This document shows positions 31,901 through 41,700 of a DNA stretch of 43,191 nt, piece by piece. The position numbers and the translations under genes are program-made. The notes beneath the pieces are model-generated. The model searched no databases and was not told the DNA's origin. It worked only from the letters and a program-made list of their open reading frames with translations. Positions within the stretch are counted from its first letter, which is position 1, and each line of letters opens with the position of its first letter. Source of the stretch: a virus. The stretch lies in IMG/VR virus record IMGVR_UViG_3300042691_017769, positions 1-43,191 of that record; one strand, 5' to 3'.

Positions 31901-34900
31901 ATAATCTTTTTTGCTTGGTTTGGATTGTCTTCAATATCTAAGGCATCATATATGTCTACGTTTTGTGTGAATATTGGGTTATCTAAATGAATCCGTTGTT
32001 CTCCCGCTTTTACTCGTGCTATGTCTGCCCAAGCTTGGTCTACTATTTCATTTATTTCTTTTAATTTCCCGGGGGTGTTACGTATCTTTTCTTTGTATTC
32101 AGAGATTCGATTATCTAGTTCTGCATAGTAGTAACTTGTTTTTGTTCTTTCTTGTACTTCGGATAGCCGAGAAAATAAATCAGAGAGTTGGTCTCTTTGG
32201 TCCTGTGTAAGGTCAAGGCTATCTTTTAATTGTTTAAGCTCTTCTATTTTTTCCTGTAATTCTCGAACTTTTTTTACTTCCGGTTCAGTAAAGTTTGTGC
32301 CTACTGGTATTCCGTCTTCATCTTTTTTTGGAGCGATTATTCTTCGGAGAAGGTCATTTATCTCTTTTATGTTTTCATCTCTTTCCCCTAAAATACTCTG
32401 CATCTCTTCAAAGATGGGAGTAAGTACCTCAGTATAAAATTCAGGCTTTATTTGAGTTTGAGTGTTTTGACGTATCCACTTTTTATATCTCTCTTCTGCT
32501 TGTTTTAATTCTTGTTTTGTCTCAGCTATTCTTTTGTCAAGATTTTGTCTGTTTAAATCAGTTCTATTAGGGTCGGATAAAAGCTGTAAATAGTCAGATT
32601 GGAGATTTGACAGATTAGTTCGTACTCTAGATATTTCTCCTTCGAATTTCTTTTTTACAAAATCGAATCGGTCTAAAGGCTCTTGCTCTGTTAACTGAGT
32701 ATATACCTTAGCATCACTAATAGCCTGATAGTATTTATTGAGTCGTTTAGCCCATTCTAATTCTATTCCGGTTTTTAAGTTTCCTTCTCTGTCAAAAAAG
32801 TTTCTAAGCTCTTTTATTTCTGCTCTTTTGATTTTTGCTTCAGAATAAGCATAATCTTCAATTAAGTCGTCTTCTACTAAGCCTTTAAAAGATTCGAAAG
32901 TATCTGCTTCTCTGTTAAGGAAGTCTAATCTTTCTCTAAGTTGTTTTCCAATTTCATCTTTTACTCCGTTTTCATCTTTATCAATTATATCCTGAATAGC
33001 ATAATACTCATCAGTAAACTGAAGTTCAGTATTGTTTTCTATGAAATTGTTATAAGCTTCTTCTGCTCCTTCAAGAGCCGTCTCTAAATCAGCTATTTGT
33101 GCAGGGTCAACTCCTTCAGAAAGTGCGATGCTTAATTTCTTTTCCGCTTCTTGTTTTGCAAAAAGCAAATCTGTGTATTCATTATGGAACTTTACATAAT
33201 CTACCTCAGTATTAAGAAATGCTTTTTTGATTGTTTTAAGTTCTCCATTATCTATGTAGTTGTATTCTCTGGAAACTATAATGTTTTTATAGTACTTAGC
33301 AGTAAGAGTAGTTCCAATTAAACTCTGTATAGGACGTATTTTGTCTAATCTTCCTTTTAGGTCAGTTATTTGATTGACTACTTTTTGGAAATTCTGGTTT
33401 TCTAAAGAAGCATTCTCCAAATAAGCAGCAAACAACTGAACTATCGGCCTTCCAGATTTAAATAAAGGCTCAAGTAAAGACAGCCCTGATGTCTGAGAAG
33501 TTCCGGTATATACGTTGTTAATGAATAAATCTCCAATAACTTTTGCTTTGTTCTCTCCAGTAGTAGCTTGTTCTAAGGTATCTATTAATTTAGATAGATT
33601 TTTGTAGGTTGTATGTTTCCCTTCGTTTTCACCATCATTTTGTAAAAGGTCTGCACGAGATTTTTTAAACTCCTTTTCTAAGTTTGCTTGCTGTATCTTT
33701 AAATTGTGGATTAAGTCATCTACAAGTTTTCCATCTTTTAACTGAGGAATAAGAGCATCGTAAACAGACTCTTTTATGTAATCGTATATCTTTTCTTCTG
33801 AGTCAGTAGTTAATCCTACAAAGTCTCCAATGCTTTTAACTTGATTGTTAAATATTTGAAGCGGAGTCTTTTCTCCTTTTTTTAGTTCTTCTTTTGCTTT
33901 TTCATTTATCTGAGCTACTTGGGGAACATTTTCAAAAGCCTTATCGAAAACTTCAGTAAAGACTTTTGCTAGTTCCTCTTTGTCTTGAGCAGTTAAAGTA
34001 GTATCACTATTTAAAACGTCTAGATAATCAGAAAACCTTTTAAAGTCTTGTTTAAGTTTTGGCAGTATGTGGAACTTGATTTCAAATACAAGTTTGTATT
34101 TTTTTTCTGGGGTTAATCTGTCTATGGAATTGTCTGAGACAATAGTATTTAAGGTTTTAGAAAGTCCTATACCGGCAGCGTAGTATTGAGCAGCATTTAG
34201 AATAGTCTCACTCATTGTCCTTTGAGACAATAAGTCCATAGACATATTCATTAGGTTTTTATACTGAGCCGCGTAATCAGGGATAACATTCTTTAAAAAT
34301 TCTCTATCTACAAACTTGGTTTTTTGTTGAACGGAAGAAGGTCTCAGTTGTAAACTTCTATCTTCTACTGGCTTGCTTAATAATGCATTGAATCGAAGAT
34401 GAAACTCACTTACGTTATTCGGAATGTCTTGTTGAGTCTCTAAATAATCAAGATATTCTTGAATGGCGTTTTCAATATCTGTCTTAGTGTCTACTGCTTT
34501 AAATCCAAATATGGTTCGGAATAAACTGCTTAATGCCTGTAGGATAGATTGAATGAAGTTTTTGGGTTGGGCAAGTTCTAAGTCTAAATTTTCTAAATGC
34601 TCCCTAAAATAAGGGTTAGACATAAACTCCGCGACAAACTCTTCTACGTTAGTAAATCCATACGAAAAGTCTGGATGAAGAACAGAACTTGTATAGTCTG
34701 AGAACGCCTTTTCCATTTTTGCTTTAAAGGCTCTTTCTTCTGCAGTCCTTGGATTGTTTAAAGCAGATAAGGTATAAGCATGAGCTAACTCATGGACTAA
34801 ATCACGAATTAATCTTTCAGTAGACTGAGGTTCGTATGCATCTTTAGAAATATAAATAGTGTTTGATTTAGGATCATAGAATGAATTATCAATAGGAGTA

Positions 34901-35565
34901 TCTGTCTGGTCAGGCATTACTATCTGCAGTGTAGGATTCTTTGCGCTTAAATCCCTAAATGCAGTAAGCATTGACCTTTGAAAATCTTTCAGTTCTTCTA
35001 ACTCAAGAACATTGTCAATAAGAGAGTTTAAGAATCCTTTTCCTTTGTTATCTACTGCGCCTATAACAACAGGATGGAACTTAAACTTGGATAGATGGTT
35101 TTTGTTAATGAGTCTTTCTTGAGTGCCTTTAGTAGCTTTCGCTTTAAGATAAAAGCGTCCCTCTCTTTCTTCTACTTCTAAAGAAACAAACTGTAAACGA
35201 GGATTAAGATTAGTAGCAGAGATAATAGTATCTGCCATTTGTCGGGTAGGCAAAGCTGCACCTACCTTTCCATCATTAACCATTTCTTCAATAAGAGAAA
35301 GCCCTTCTTTTAACTCTGGGTCTAACTCAATGTTATTGATGTTAAGAATGCTTTTTATAGTAGGCTCTCCTAACTTATTGAGATACGGAGAGAACGAAGG
35401 TTTGTTTTCAGTCCAATCAAATCCTACTACGTTTTCATATCGTTCTGATAGTGTAGATTCATAGAGGGCTTTGCCACCTAAAGCACCAGCTAAGTTTGTA
35501 GCGGCATAGTACGCACCTGATACTTTAAACCCTTCAGCAGTCTGAAATTTAGTAATACAAGACAT
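28942..35565 (-). CDS. Giant virion cargo-type protein with N-terminal zincin metallopeptidase
   Basis: 2207 residues. The N-terminal 330 contain a metallopeptidase-like domain: HELAH at 258-262 in LVHELAHAYTLSA and a likely third ligand in NVEEFVAEF (about 308-315). A connecting hydrophobic helix pair (FIQSILQALSSLFRTIFGF) follows. Residues about 560-1200 are long charged coiled coil. The C-terminal half has hydrophobic segments around 1870-1960 (ALGIRALAYVAQFKLNALLI), which may insert in a membrane or form a shaft, and a KSDF-type repeat tail. Size, order and strand next to the RNA polymerase gene match the giant cargo proteins packed in crAss-like virions. Ejection into the host with the RNA polymerase is inferred. 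Confidence 0.75.
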   Translation of the reverse strand: MSCITKFQTAEGFKVSGAYYAATNLAGALGGKALYESTLSERYENVVGFDWTENKPSFSPYLNKLGEPTIKSILNINNIELDPELKEGLSLIEEMVNDGKVGAALPTRQMADTIISATNLNPRLQFVSLEVEEREGRFYLKAKATKGTQERLINKNHLSKFKFHPVVIGAVDNKGKGFLNSLIDNVLELEELKDFQRSMLTAFRDLSAKNPTLQIVMPDQTDTPIDNSFYDPKSNTIYISKDAYEPQSTERLIRDLVHELAHAYTLSALNNPRTAEERAFKAKMEKAFSDYTSSVLHPDFSYGFTNVEEFVAEFMSNPYFREHLENLDLELAQPKNFIQSILQALSSLFRTIFGFKAVDTKTDIENAIQEYLDYLETQQDIPNNVSEFHLRFNALLSKPVEDRSLQLRPSSVQQKTKFVDREFLKNVIPDYAAQYKNLMNMSMDLLSQRTMSETILNAAQYYAAGIGLSKTLNTIVSDNSIDRLTPEKKYKLVFEIKFHILPKLKQDFKRFSDYLDVLNSDTTLTAQDKEELAKVFTEVFDKAFENVPQVAQINEKAKEELKKGEKTPLQIFNNQVKSIGDFVGLTTDSEEKIYDYIKESVYDALIPQLKDGKLVDDLIHNLKIQQANLEKEFKKSRADLLQNDGENEGKHTTYKNLSKLIDTLEQATTGENKAKVIGDLFINNVYTGTSQTSGLSLLEPLFKSGRPIVQLFAAYLENASLENQNFQKVVNQITDLKGRLDKIRPIQSLIGTTLTAKYYKNIIVSREYNYIDNGELKTIKKAFLNTEVDYVKFHNEYTDLLFAKQEAEKKLSIALSEGVDPAQIADLETALEGAEEAYNNFIENNTELQFTDEYYAIQDIIDKDENGVKDEIGKQLRERLDFLNREADTFESFKGLVEDDLIEDYAYSEAKIKRAEIKELRNFFDREGNLKTGIELEWAKRLNKYYQAISDAKVYTQLTEQEPLDRFDFVKKKFEGEISRVRTNLSNLQSDYLQLLSDPNRTDLNRQNLDKRIAETKQELKQAEERYKKWIRQNTQTQIKPEFYTEVLTPIFEEMQSILGERDENIKEINDLLRRIIAPKKDEDGIPVGTNFTEPEVKKVRELQEKIEELKQLKDSLDLTQDQRDQLSDLFSRLSEVQERTKTSYYYAELDNRISEYKEKIRNTPGKLKEINEIVDQAWADIARVKAGEQRIHLDNPIFTQNVDIYDALDIEDNPNQAKKIMIEAYLKHLGMEAMYESDPWYKLHHFIDTPTMAEEDIFGVEVYIQRTKGTPLMIWEHTLPTDPQYIDISPNGIWKRGQIDERFKNPNYQDKKLSPKKSLYVNTGFSQLTAEEQSIAKEYEKIFDELNEGLPSYYQLENYAIPTRQKTYMEQTTPLQDLSKWDRFKGILANPIMRFIREFVSNKDYDRDSEYSALEQYDLSSGEMAPRRLFKNRNMAIADQSLNLNRLLLEFAAHSSATKNLIDIIPQTAFFKEIDKKTEAEKGRLNKTERQELDRFISRIFLGSGNLNYREDAKNQFIRLFNKWIGGVRKMTASAVLSFNYRRAFKQFISQNSKIYLVLRQNGISRREAFLGFFKALTKFQTNFNFHLGVDKDSMSKTTLMYMHMNAIPGSEYSNVASKGLKSKFEKWATLNTLSAATVGYADFVPAATTAEVLFNRKYDINGEMVRFNDLYTVKDGELVIVDRFRDGGPKEQRVRALTLNLRNQIYDINYSGSGQYYKRSQASWMESEFLQTVFFLKGKWFMPSVANHYGGSRVSMNSGKVHHSIYFSDRNIRLNLLKEKKLGKALFLSSSRSVGDSNTVAGAAKNLAGNPMVLDTTIALGIRALAYVAQFKLNALLIHYAGALASGDDEWDEALQKYLKFSFYLTLLQADTEVTTITNPVIKAADSYYTYQKYANYKMQSSPDLWRRGVNFILDTTIDATARAAYNKFAMFFDSATWGDPTSGTSQYSERGFIPKFGGKEFGVARRLNTLRGKSIDEAPPKLLVALTTFFNLAPVDHIFNPERQSQMALMYGDVKILATNEFQEVRRVTREIDDLKKELNKTLAKVITQEGDQLVFNSEKVKEITPDLLKLAEKSRPLNKELYDIISGNKAIQQQIASLSDQSYASSSIRNIVEAITTDASTMKLKNDFSKFRETFRKERNLVEVVDELERFLKVEAMIPLRTKDPNYVPTPSKPKKGKSKKIEGSDFSSDFKSDFSSGFKSDF
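28945..29001 (-). repeat. Tetrapeptide repeat tail S-[DG]-F-[SK]
   Basis: The last 19 codons of the 2207-residue protein read SDFSSDFKSDFSSGFKSDF, five 12-nt units. The DNA units are similar but not identical. Confidence 0.8.
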
Positions 35566-35567
35566 TA

Positions 35568-35592
35568 CTCACAAAAATACACCATTTGTGAG
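35568..35592 (-). promoter_or_regulatory. Promoter element and overlapping hairpin before the 2207-residue gene
   Basis: TATTTTTG (35572-35579, minus strand), a full TAnnTTTG match, ends 6 nt before the ATG at 35565. CTCACAAA (35568-35575) and TTTGTGAG (35585-35592) form an 8-bp inverted repeat with a 9-nt loop across the same spot, so an operator or RNA hairpin is possible. No clear TTG is seen upstream. Confidence 0.5.
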
Positions 35593-35607
35593 AATTAGGT
35601 ACTCACA

Positions 35608-38600
35608 CTAGAGGTCGCACGCTTCTTCTATAAATCCTAAGTCTTCAATGTCTTTTGTAAAAGGAGGTAAGTTATCAATGATGTCTTCCATTTCATTTAT
35701 AGGAATGATAGGTTGAGCTTTTTGTACATTAGAAACAGAACCGATAAACTCTTTAAATCCTTCTATATCTTGTTTACCTGTATCTAAGTATTGAGAGTAT
35801 AGTTGTAGAGCTTGTTGTTTTTGTTGTGGGGGTATTGTAGAGGTAACTTCAAAGTAATCCCCTTTATCTATAGCAATACCTTTATCTATTAAAGATTTCC
35901 AAACTCTACTTGCAGAATCATTTATATCTTGTTTGCCAAAAGCTTCTGATTTTAAAGTTTTGCCTTCTTCTGCTAATTTATTTGCAAGAGCTAAATAAAC
36001 TTTTGTACCAAATCCTTTACCTTGAAATTCTTTTTCTAATTCTACTCCAGCTATTCCTATAGAAGATGATATATAGCCTTCATTATCTACAGAGATAATT
36101 CCTGCATATTTACCATTTATTTTAATAGGATAAGATATTGCTTCTGGATTATCTGGATTAAATCTTGGTTTATCTAAAGTGACATTAGAAACACTTTGAA
36201 ACCCTAAAGCTTCATACACTTGATTAGCTAATTCAGGATTAGAATCAAATAGTTCTTCTACTCCGGGTTTTATTTTAGAAACAGATTCAGTATAAATTTT
36301 AGTTCCATATTGAACAAATCCTCCTACAAGTTCATCTACTTCCGGTTCTGTTAAATCTTTTCCTGTGAATTTTTTAATCCAATTTTTTATTGAATTTATG
36401 AGTTCTTTCCACCAAGAAGGTTTAGGTTTGTCTGTTAAAGTTTCTGCCCATCTTGCCGCAAGTTCCATTAACAATTTTGCTTTACCCTCTTGACTATCTA
36501 AAGTAAAGCCATAGTCAAACATTAACTTTTCTAAAGATTTATGCCCAGTACGCCCAAGTAACTCAGGCAGTTTTTTCATTAGTTGAGATTCTGCAGCAAA
36601 AAGAACATCTTTTAATTCTTGTAATCCTCCAAGTTCTTTAGCCATTCTAATCATTCCTCTGTGAGCAACTTCATGAATAGCTACTTTGCCAGCTTCTGGT
36701 ATTGGAGTATTAGAAGAAACCACTACTACTTTATCTGTTCTTGGGTCATAATATCCTTGTATTAATGCTGTATTAGTTAAAGAAAAAGGCAAATCTGCAA
36801 GGTATGTTGGATTTTCATTAACCCATTGCTCATAAATAAATTGGAGGTCTGGAAATTCTACTTGTACTAAATCGTCAAGATATTTAAAAACTCTTGGGTC
36901 TTTTGTTACTGCTTGTCTAATTAATTCATGATAGTAATCAGTTCCAAAAGGAGTAACTTCAGTTATATTGAAAGGTCTATGGTTAACAGCTAAAGTAAGT
37001 ATTTGCTCATTTTGTTGCATTTCTAAAGGGAAATATTCAAAAAAATTAAATACTTCATTTCCACTAAGATGTACTTCTTCTAAAACTTTTTCTACTGTAT
37101 CAAGTGAGGTAATGCGGCGTTGTATATCATAATAATAGTCTGGGGCATCCTCAAAATATAAGTCATTGTCTGGCCTCATACCTTCTAAGTAATCTAGATA
37201 TCCTTCGTCTTCTATTTGATCTATATCAGTTTCATTTCTACTTTTTGCCGCTATTGCTCTATCTAAACTAGGATTGTTTTTATCTAAATTGTGTTTTTCG
37301 AAGAAAGCAAGAGTGTCCTCTAAATGGTCAATAGATGCCATTCCATTGTTTGCTCGAGAAGTTACTTCTTTTACTTTACGAGGTTTACCGGAAATTTCTT
37401 CTGGTTCTACTTCAATTCCAGCTACAGTTACCCCATTAACAATAAGAAGATAGTTATCATAGTTTGCGACGTAATAATCTGACATAGCGCCAGATGTGCA
37501 CCAAGTATGAGGAGAAAGTTTTTTAAGTAAGTCTATATTCCTAGTATATTCTTCTGAATTTTCAAAAGAAGTTTTTGGAATATGTATCCAATAACCTGTA
37601 TTACTTGCAGAAGGTTCATGTGTTACTGAATCTGAAACTGAAGCAACTGCTTCTAAATCATATAATTTTCCTAGTCTATTCGCCTCATGTGGCTTATTCA
37701 TTAATATACCATAGGTATTTTCTAAAGCTAAAGGCGAAAGTTGTAATACATATTTTGATTTTCTATTAGGGTTTGTAAGATACTTAACAGCATGAGCTAA
37801 CATAATATCTCGAAATACTATTGGGTATTTTTCTAAAGCAGACTTCCAATTACGAAAACTTTCTAATGCAAGTTTATTACTCTTAAATTCCACATATTTA
37901 TTTTCATCTGCTTTCCTATCATAAGATTTTTTTAAAATCTGTTCTAATTGTTCGTTGCTTTTAATTCCTTTAATATTCGCTAATCGGTCTTTGTTAATAC
38001 CTACCCAATTGACTAATAATAAATCAGTAATGCCGTTTTCTGCCAAAATATCCTTAATGGCAAAAAAGATATTTGTATTTCCTAATACATAACTAGGAAC
38101 TTCTTCTACAATTTCAATGCTGTTATAAATTTCAATGGGAAGTTTTTTAATTTCATTTCTGAATTGAGTATCTCTATTAGATTTTTCTTCATAAGAATCT
38201 TCTTTTTGGGCTGCTAATGCATCGGCATAACTAGGATATACTTCTCCTCCGTAAATAAACTCTGAACTGCTCCTTTTTTCTATTCCCTGTTCTACATCAA
38301 ATGTAGGCTGAGTTAGTTTTTTACTTGGACTAAGAGGAGGCAAAAAATCTTCAATAGCAATTTCAGATTTATCTGTTCTTTGAGAGAACATATCTAATTG
38401 AGTAGGAGCGTTAGGAAATGCTTGCTCTAAACTTTTTTCGTTGTTCTTTACTTGGTATGCCTTTAAGAGGCTAGGACTTACAGTCACTTGTATAGCTCCC
38501 CCATCATTATACCTTTGGTATCCAAACGTATCCCAAAACTTCTTTTTATTTATACCTAATTCTCGGTAGATAGCAGATATTGTTTTATCTATTATTCGTT

Positions 38601-38766
38601 TGAGTTTATAAGGTTCATTTTTAGATTCTACGGAACTGTTTACCGGCAAAAAGATTTCACCTATCCTACTTATAGAAAAACTAGAATCAAAAGATTTAGC
38701 TATAGGGAGAGCTTTTTCTAGTAAAGCTTTTTTTATTTCACCGGGGGTAATGTTACATCCAGACAT
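35608..38766 (-). CDS. Large multidomain cargo-type protein: metallopeptidase and GNAT domains
   Basis: 1052 residues from the ATG at 38766, 5 nt after the RNA polymerase stop; a TTG at 38784 is possible. Domains in order: a helical N-terminus; a region around 330-500 with SPHTWCTSGAMSDYYVANYD and a following beta segment, of unknown fold; a zincin motif HEVAH at 698-702 with nearby MELAARWAETL; then a GNAT acetyltransferase domain (about 890-990) with the acetyl-CoA loop EFQGKGFGTKVY. The metallopeptidase part is built like that of the next giant protein. Likely packed in the virion with the RNA polymerase. Substrates of both enzymes are unknown. Confidence 0.72.
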   Translation of the reverse strand: MSGCNITPGEIKKALLEKALPIAKSFDSSFSISRIGEIFLPVNSSVESKNEPYKLKRIIDKTISAIYRELGINKKKFWDTFGYQRYNDGGAIQVTVSPSLLKAYQVKNNEKSLEQAFPNAPTQLDMFSQRTDKSEIAIEDFLPPLSPSKKLTQPTFDVEQGIEKRSSSEFIYGGEVYPSYADALAAQKEDSYEEKSNRDTQFRNEIKKLPIEIYNSIEIVEEVPSYVLGNTNIFFAIKDILAENGITDLLLVNWVGINKDRLANIKGIKSNEQLEQILKKSYDRKADENKYVEFKSNKLALESFRNWKSALEKYPIVFRDIMLAHAVKYLTNPNRKSKYVLQLSPLALENTYGILMNKPHEANRLGKLYDLEAVASVSDSVTHEPSASNTGYWIHIPKTSFENSEEYTRNIDLLKKLSPHTWCTSGAMSDYYVANYDNYLLIVNGVTVAGIEVEPEEISGKPRKVKEVTSRANNGMASIDHLEDTLAFFEKHNLDKNNPSLDRAIAAKSRNETDIDQIEDEGYLDYLEGMRPDNDLYFEDAPDYYYDIQRRITSLDTVEKVLEEVHLSGNEVFNFFEYFPLEMQQNEQILTLAVNHRPFNITEVTPFGTDYYHELIRQAVTKDPRVFKYLDDLVQVEFPDLQFIYEQWVNENPTYLADLPFSLTNTALIQGYYDPRTDKVVVVSSNTPIPEAGKVAIHEVAHRGMIRMAKELGGLQELKDVLFAAESQLMKKLPELLGRTGHKSLEKLMFDYGFTLDSQEGKAKLLMELAARWAETLTDKPKPSWWKELINSIKNWIKKFTGKDLTEPEVDELVGGFVQYGTKIYTESVSKIKPGVEELFDSNPELANQVYEALGFQSVSNVTLDKPRFNPDNPEAISYPIKINGKYAGIISVDNEGYISSSIGIAGVELEKEFQGKGFGTKVYLALANKLAEEGKTLKSEAFGKQDINDSASRVWKSLIDKGIAIDKGDYFEVTSTIPPQQKQQALQLYSQYLDTGKQDIEGFKEFIGSVSNVQKAQPIIPINEMEDIIDNLPPFTKDIEDLGFIEEACDL

Positions 38767-38771
38767 AATGT

Positions 38772-41700
38772 TTATCCTTGACAATCAGGGTTAATATCAG
38801 TTAAGTTATCTACGTCGCCTTGAGTAGGAGGTTGAATTTTGGGATTAACAAATTTAGCAACCTGTTCTATAATAGTTTCAAGAGTTACTAAGTTTTTTTC
38901 ATCTGAGGGCATTCCTGCAAATCCTACACTAACAGCAAACTGTTTTTGTAATTCTCTTAAAATATTTTCAACAGTTTCTTGAGTTGGAACTGAACTTAAA
39001 TAACTTGTTGGGCCGTTAGGGTAAGAGTTAATAAATTCTTCTATTTGTTCTGCAGTTACTGTCGTCCTGTATTCGTTTGTTATTTGTTCTGCAGCCAATT
39101 CTAAATCAGTGCCTTTTTTATCTTCTGTTGCTTGGTAAAAACGAACTCCGGGAAAATCAGCTATCCTACTTGCGCCAACAATTCTACTTATTTCTTTTTT
39201 GGAAATCTTACCTCCTTCTTTAAAAAATCTAGCTATTACATCGTTAGTTCCCTCTAAGTAAATTTCGTCTATCGGGAATCCCTCTTTGCTCTCTTTTAAA
39301 CCTATGTATGCATTAGCTATTAAACCGGGTTTTTGAGAGTTACTTAAAAGAAGGCTCTCTGCATATTCAAGATAAGATTCTGCACTATATCCAGATTCTT
39401 TTAAAAACGCTTCCATGTCTTCAAAGTCTGCTTTTGAGTTTTCGTAAAAGACAGTGTGAAGATTGTTATCATAAGTAAAATAGCCTTTAATCACAGCTAT
39501 CTTTCTTTCAAATGTTTTAGCTTTTGTTCCAGATACTTCAGATTGTAATTTAGACAAATTGAATACTGTGCCGCTTCTTTCTATCTCGTAAGCATATTTG
39601 TATTCATCAGTAATAACTGGAGGAGAAGTAGGCTTACTTGTAGATTCAGACGAAACAATGGGCTCAGAAGATTCAAAAGTCTTTTTATAAACATCTCGAA
39701 TTGCTTGCATAGCTTTTTGAGACTTAATATCTCCTACGTATTGTTTCCTAGGTTCCCATTGTTTAGTCTCTTTATTTTGTACGTTATAGAGTTCAATATC
39801 TCGTGTTCCTACTCCGGCAAAATTCTTTGTTAGTACAGGGATATCTATAGGGTCAAACCATCCGTCATTATACTTAGTCCACCTTTCGTTCTTTGTGTCC
39901 CAAACATATACAGGTTTTCCTAACTTTATTCCTAATTGAACTGCTGTATTTGTCCCGCCTTTTACTACCCATTTGTAAGAGTTTACTGATTTAGTACTAT
40001 CAGTGAGATTTTTAGGAGCATCCTTATCTACTACTTGAACAAGTTCTCCAATGGCAAATACAGCATCTGCATTAGCTACTTGATAATAATTACGAACCTG
40101 AAGATTGCCTTCTAGAGTGTCTGAATATTCTATGCCAAGTATGTTTTTTATTTCTGCTCGGGCAGCATCCATTTGCTCTTTAGATAGAACAGTTGCTGTA
40201 ACTCCTTTATCTCGTAGTTTTTTAGAGAGAGATTGATTTTTCTCTTCTCTATAATGACGATGTTGAGTTACTCCAAATTCTCTTCCAATTAAATCCCAAA
40301 AAGTATCTCCGCCATAAGCACCTCCAGAATGATTTACATACTCTTTAGGATTCCTAATAGGCTCATAAACTACACTAGGAGCAGTAGGTGCTTGTGGAGG
40401 TTGTTGGGGAGTAGGTTGAGCAGGGGGAGCAGACTGAGTACGTTGAGAAGAACCCTTTTCTATATAGCCGTGTACAAAAAGTCTCTTATCTGCATCAGTA
40501 GTAACATATAGTTGATTTCCTATTGCCGTTAAATAAGATTCTCCGGTATATTTTCCCGGAGTAGGTTTTCTTTCAAATGTGGTTTTTACTCTTTCATATG
40601 CAAGTTGAGAGTTTTCCGCCCATAGGTCTACCGGAACAAGGTCAGCTCCTTTCAAACTAAACGGAGAAAAAGGAGCTCCCAAGTTAAAATAATGCGACGC
40701 CAATAAAATGTCTTCTACTATTCCTTTTATTCTTGAATCTCCAGAGTTTCTTAATTCTTCTATAGCTATTTTGATAGCAGACTTTGTTTCATCCTCTACT
40801 TTATCAGTAAGACGAAATTCTGTAAACCTTGATTTTTTATCTGGATTAAATGGGTCTAAAGGGTCTGATAGTTCTACAGAAGTAGGCTTAATCATAGAGA
40901 TAAAAAGATTGTTCCTCAATAAATCAGAGAATTCGTCTTTTAATTCTTCTAGGTCTTTTACTATCTGAGATTGTCCGTTGACTTCAAAAAACGTCCCAAC
41001 TTTATTAAGATTAGTAGAGAAAAAATACCTTTGGTGATTCCCTCTAAAACTATCTTCATTTAAAAGTTGAGCATAAGAAATCATTATCTCTTGGTTTTTC
41101 TTGTTGAGATAGTTTTTTCTTTTTGTTGAAATGTCGGGTATTGCCCTTCTCTGATAAACTGTTTTTGCAAATTCTGGGCTAAAAGTTATTGGGAACATAA
41201 ACCTAAACAAAGAGTTTATATACTCAACTTGATTGAATTTATTCAGTACATTGTCTTCCCTTGGATTTATTAGCTTGTTAACATTTGTAAAGGCTTGGCT
41301 TAATTCCTGTAGTTCTTCTTGGATTGAAATTACCTCAATAGGGTCAGGATATCTAGCTGTGTTAAAATCTGTTCTACTTGTCAGTTTTCTAATTGAGTCT
41401 TGAAAATCTAATACTACGGCAAGTTGATGCATAGCTAACAACTGTTTAATTGGGTTTATAAACTGTTGGTTTTCATTAAAAAGATTTTTTAAATCAGAAA
41501 AAACTTCTTCCGTATTTAGATTAGGGCTATTGTTTAAAGCATTACGTACAATAGCATTCAATTCATTTAGAGTTCTAACAGGTCTTATTTTTGAAAAGAA
41601 CTCAATAGTTTCTGCATCTTTTATTTCTCCCGCTGTTATAGCTCCTTTTATTGTAGATATAAAATCTGAAACTTGGTTAATTATCTTTACTCTGTCTCTT

